Below, in pieces: positions 60,523 to 64,000 of a DNA stretch of 64,000 nt (position 1 is the stretch's first letter; each line of letters opens with the position of its first letter). The translations under genes and the position numbers were made by a program. The notes beneath the pieces are model-generated. The model did no database searches. It saw only the letters and a program-made list of their open reading frames with translations, and had not been told where the DNA came from. This stretch comes from Brachypodium distachyon. Taxonomy: Eukaryota > Streptophyta > Magnoliopsida > Poales > Poaceae. The stretch spans positions 744,001 through 808,000 of the forward strand of contig NC_016133.3 in the NCBI RefSeq assembly GCF_000005505.3, read 5' to 3'.

Positions 60523-62040
60523 TCAGACGTGCTGGGGAGTGTTGTTTGGTGGCGTGGCAGACGTGGCGAGGATGACGTTGCGCCTGCCGCGCTCCGAGCG
60601 GCAGTTCTCGGCGAACTTCTGGCCGGGGAGATGGAGGCCCTTGCTCTTCTCCTCCTCCGACCACTCGGCGGCGTAGTACTCCTCCTCGGTGGCGCCGGCA
60701 TTGGCCGGGAAGAGCATGGAGCCCCACTGCGGGAAGTGCACGAGTGCGACAGGCAGCGTGCAGCACATGATCATGATGCCCATGTACTCAAGCCCCCTGC
60801 CGGTGGAGTAGCTCGACGATGTGAAGAAGAGAAGCTGCGTGAGCCCCGCGCCCACGTTCCCGCCGGCGCCGGTCATGCCGGAGATGATGCCGAGAGACCG
60901 CCGGGACACGAAGGGTGCGACACCAAAGACAGCACCACACGCGGCCTGGGCACAGATGGAGAAGAGGACCATGGCGGTGACGGATGCAGGGAGAGCGGAT
61001 GCACGGCCGAGCCAGAGGCAGAAGGCACCGCCGGCGGTCTGGAGGATCCAGATGTTCCAGAGACGGGCTCTCATGCCGAAGTAACGAGCACCAAGATCTG
61101 AGAGGTACCCACCCATGGGGCGCGCTACGAGGTTGGCCATTCCGAAGCAGGCGGCGATGGTGCCGGCGGCACGGAGGTCTAGGTGGAAGTGGTCGTAGTA
61201 GTACTCGGCGATGACGTTGTCGGTGGTGAGCTCGACGCCCATGCAGTATCCGTAGAGGAGGACGAAGATCCATGTACGGTAGTTGGTGACGGCACCCCAG
61301 AGAACCTTGGAGAACTTGTCCTTGTTCATCTCGCCCTTCTTCTGGAGGCTCCTGAGGTTGCCGTCGGGAAGGTCCTGGCCCATGGTGAGCACGAGCAAGC
61401 CCATCACCACGTGCATCAACCCCGGCACGAAGTAGGCGATGCGCCACGCGACGAAGGGCGTGGAACCGCACTTTTGGATGGCGTGGAAGACGAGCGGCAT
61501 GATGAGCTGTGTGGCTCCACCGCCCATGTTTCCCCACCCGGCGGCGAGGCCATTGACGGTGCCGATGATCTTGCTGTTGAACATGGTGCTCATCCAGTAC
61601 TGGCACGACACGAAAGTCGCGAGGGAGAAGCCGATGAGGAACCGCACCGTGATGTACCCCGCCGCGTCGTCGATGAGCGACATGCAGAACACGGTGGGCG
61701 CCGCGAGCATCACGAGGAAGGCGCACCCGTACCGCGGACCAAGGAGGTCGCACACGGCGCCCATGGCGAGCCTGGAGAAGATGGAACCCGACACGGAGGC
61801 CACACCGGCGTTGCCGATGTCGGCCTTGGCAAGGTTGAGGTTGTCACGGATGATGGGCACCAAAGGCGCCGCGGCGAAAGTGGAGACGAAGCAGGTGAAG
61901 AAGGAAATCCACGAGAGGTGGAAGGTGCGCATGTGTGGGTTGGCGAAGGAGAAGAGCCTGATGGACTCCGCCTTGTGCTCCGAGTCCACCGGCAGCGAGA
62001 ACTTGCTCTTCGCCGCCATGTCGCCGGTCTCCACCTCCAT
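60523..62040 (-). CDS. NRT2: High-affinity nitrate transporter NRT2, copy 2
   Basis: Single-exon proton/nitrate symporter of 505 aa. The start [18 protein letters not shown] at 62040 is chosen by alignment with copy 1; an upstream in-frame ATG at 62118 would add 26 residues with no counterpart. Signatures [13 protein letters not shown] and [19 protein letters not shown] and the C-terminal [15 protein letters not shown], ending [10 protein letters not shown], are all present. Differences from copy 1 cluster in the central loop ([13 protein letters not shown] versus [13 protein letters not shown]), the segment around RASALPAS, and the C-terminal tail. It is convergent with copy 1, with about 5.9 kb between the stop codons. 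Intact. Confidence 0.97.
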   Translation of the reverse strand: MEVETGDMAAKSKFSLPVDSEHKAESIRLFSFANPHMRTFHLSWISFFTCFVSTFAAAPLVPIIRDNLNLAKADIGNAGVASVSGSIFSRLAMGAVCDLLGPRYGCAFLVMLAAPTVFCMSLIDDAAGYITVRFLIGFSLATFVSCQYWMSTMFNSKIIGTVNGLAAGWGNMGGGATQLIMPLVFHAIQKCGSTPFVAWRIAYFVPGLMHVVMGLLVLTMGQDLPDGNLRSLQKKGEMNKDKFSKVLWGAVTNYRTWIFVLLYGYCMGVELTTDNVIAEYYYDHFHLDLRAAGTIAACFGMANLVARPMGGYLSDLGARYFGMRARLWNIWILQTAGGAFCLWLGRASALPASVTAMVLFSICAQAACGAVFGVAPFVSRRSLGIISGMTGAGGNVGAGLTQLLFFTSSSYSTGRGLEYMGIMIMCCTLPVALVHFPQWGSMLFPANAGATEEEYYAAEWSEEEKSKGLHLPGQKFAENCRSERGRRNVILATSATPPNNTPQHV

Positions 62041-62198
62041 ATCCTTCCTCTCCTCTCTTTGAGCTAGGTAGCTACTGGCTAGGATGCTTTGCTTTGCTCC
62101 CTTGGAGCTTACTAACAAGTAATTAAGGAGCTACCTTAATTAAGCTGTGAGGTTGTGATGTCTGTACCTTGGATTGAATCTGGCGTCGATCAATCGTG

Positions 62199-62206
62199 TA
62201 TTTATA
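62199..62206 (-). promoter_or_regulatory. TATA box of NRT2 copy 2
   Basis: TATAAATA on the minus strand, about 160 bases upstream of the chosen ATG at 62040. Confidence 0.75.
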
Positions 62207-62312
62207 CAACTCTGAGTTGACATTGGGATGTATCAACATCCCCTTAACTGATCGACTATGCTAGCTAGCTAGCTAGTTGCATTTTGTCTAAGAAACAAGA
62301 ATGTAATGTATT

Positions 62313-62332
62313 ATTGCATCTGACGGAATCAT
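62313..62332 (-). promoter_or_regulatory. Conserved upstream block shared by both NRT2 genes
   Basis: attgcatctgacggaatcat on the plus strand is the exact reverse complement of 52695-52714 upstream of copy 1. The blocks lie about 270 and 340 bases from the two start codons, in the same orientation relative to each gene. Confidence 0.7.
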
Positions 62333-62479
62333 CGGTCAGTCGTCCTAAGCAAGCTTAATTAACTATAACTACTCACCCCGACCCGTGGGATGGACCAAGG
62401 ATCAGAATATGCACCTGACCCCTGTTGGGCCCACAAGATGCGCGCCAAGAATCGAGTTTCCAACCTGAATTGAAAATGG

Positions 62480-64000
62480 GAAACAAAAAAATTGACTCCC
62501 TCTGCATTTTGCAGTCTCATCTCTAGCTCCAATTGTTTCCCTATAGCTACCTGCAACAATTAACCTGTGTACATGAAAAAAATATAGTGAAATTATACTA
62601 TAGCTGGTGCTACTATCACTGCTAATTAATTTTTATTCTCCAAAAGAAACAGGTTCTTGCACACAACCACTTAAACTGCTTATTGATTAACTCGAGAAAA
62701 TAGAACTCATTTCCGTTAATTCTAGTGTCCGATAGCAGTAATAGTAGAACCTTGAGAGCCCTGGTCGGCCAGTACAGAACAGCTTGTACGTATTGCTTTC
62801 ATTCCACAATTGACACGGTTTCAGGTTGCTGCTTTGCAACTTTTGCAGCAATCCAACGGACAAGCCAGCAACTGTGCATACATACATGGCTCAGCTGACT
62901 TTTCCAGCTGTATATGTCAACCTTGACACTGATGGCATGCAAGGGGACAAGTAATGACCTCATGATCTTCCCATTAGTTGTTGCCCCTCCTGGCAAGGAC
63001 TTTTTTATGCATGTTTTTGAAATCCGGTTTCTGAATCATATATTCAGGTGATCAGGTCACAGCTGAAATCACTGCGATTCGTTAGCTTTCAGTGGTTTTG
63101 GTCAAAGCACCAAAATTTTCATTTGAAATTGACTAGAATTTTTAGGAATGTTGATAAAATTCCGAAATCCATTTGAACTCTGTGTACTAGATGGCTGAAT
63201 TTTGATCGGAAGGAGAATATTTCGGCATCTGCTGAAATTTCATTTCTATGAAAATTTGAAAGTAAAAACCATTAATTGACGCACATATATATGCCATGAT
63301 TGGGCTTTGTGATCTTACTAGCGCAGAGCCATTAAGTGCAACAAAAAATATTCAAAACAAAACATGATTATATATAGATATCTGCATCCAGAAATGGCCC
63401 TGAAATTGTCTCGTTACAAACTTTTACCATTTGAGACCTGGTGAGCCCATTTTAGCTTCTTTTTTCTGCTTTTTCCATGATCTACCCAAACTAAAAAAAG
63501 TTAGTTAATTAATGTACTCAGATATTTAAATTTTGACGTTTGCACTTTGTTCCGCCGCTTCTGTTTCTTAACTGATATACTTTGCTCTTTTCCATGGTCT
63601 AACTAATTAAGATAATTAATTTAATGATAGACTGAGGAGCATGTCATCTGTCCCTTTGAACTTCTTTGTTTTTGAGAGCATCTGTCCCTTTGAACTTATC
63701 AGGGGCTGCCCAACTGTTTCCCTTATACTCCGTACTGCATGATATAAGCTATATATGATTGAGACACTCTCTATATAATCCTTTCCTTAATATCATCATT
63801 GCTTGCTACTATATTTGGCCCCATGAAATTACATAGTGGTTGGTGTTGCTAAGTACAAAACCGTACGTCCATGTAGTTGACTCTAAATGTAGCTGCAGGG
63901 CTATATTATTAATTAATCAGCATTGCTGGAAAACTCAAAACATTATTCAATCTGGGCTACACACTACAAGAGAGATAATGTGTAGAAGGCTAACTGACGA
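62480..64000. other. Gene-free right end of the window
   Basis: AT-rich sequence upstream of NRT2 copy 2. I see no coding exon, RNA gene or well-bounded repeat. Short minus-strand open frames at 62.36-63.0 kb look like chance. Confidence 0.5.

Noticed and set aside
62041..62118. Upstream ATG of NRT2 copy 2 adding 26 residues
   Set aside because: No counterpart in copy 1, and the family N-terminus ([13 protein letters not shown]) begins at 62040.

Overview
This is nuclear DNA of a cool-season grass (Pooideae; Brachypodium- or Triticeae-like). The evidence is GT-AG spliced plant genes, very GC-rich monocot coding sequence next to AT-rich spacers, many Stowaway-type MITEs with CTCCCTCCG termini and TA target duplications, LINE tails and a tRNA-derived SINE. 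Genus is an inference; the dense gene packing favours a compact genome.

Layout. 1-3.7 kb: the 3' part of a GPI mannosyltransferase gene (PIGB), whose first exon lies left of the window. 4.8-24.3 kb: a tandem array of three minus-strand wall-associated receptor kinase (WAK) genes. Units 2 and 3 each end at their 3' side in a broken copy of the PIGB 5' end, so the array grew by duplicating a PIGB+WAK block. Unit 1 has two complete alternative kinase exons, one RD type and one non-RD (HGD) type. 25.8-27.9 kb: ribosomal protein eL37 with telo-box/site II promoter elements. 28.4-29.1 kb: a broken small gene. 29.7-32.2 kb: ribosomal protein eS1 (S3a, minus). 32.4-33.4 kb: a LINE 3' fragment. 34.1-35.4 kb: SEC61 beta (minus). 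eS1 and SEC61 beta use duplicated copies of one promoter/5'UTR-exon/5'UTR-intron module. 35.6-40.1 kb: a long AT-rich spacer. 40.3-43.5 kb: an LRR receptor kinase of the PXL/MIK type (subfamily XI). 44.8-47.8 kb: an intronless HRQ1-like DExH helicase with an N-terminal ubiquitin-like region and a C-terminal DUF1998-type cysteine cluster. 48.25-49.3 kb: an orphan exon and a three-exon gene of unknown function (minus). 53.0-62.2 kb: two convergent high-affinity nitrate transporter (NRT2) genes. Between them lie the tail of a third NRT2 copy and a decayed mariner-like (DD39D) transposon whose surviving terminus matches the Stowaway MITEs of the window.

How the genes relate. Housekeeping genes (PIGB, eL37, eS1, SEC61 beta, helicase) carry GGCCCA/TGGGCY promoter elements and are broadly expressed types. 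WAK and NRT2 are locally amplified environmental-response families. No single pathway links the loci. The most unusual features are structural: fused duplication units, exon-cassette multiplication in a receptor kinase, and a shared 5' regulatory module on two unrelated genes. Exon borders were placed by reading splice sites and protein continuity by eye; no search or RNA evidence was available.
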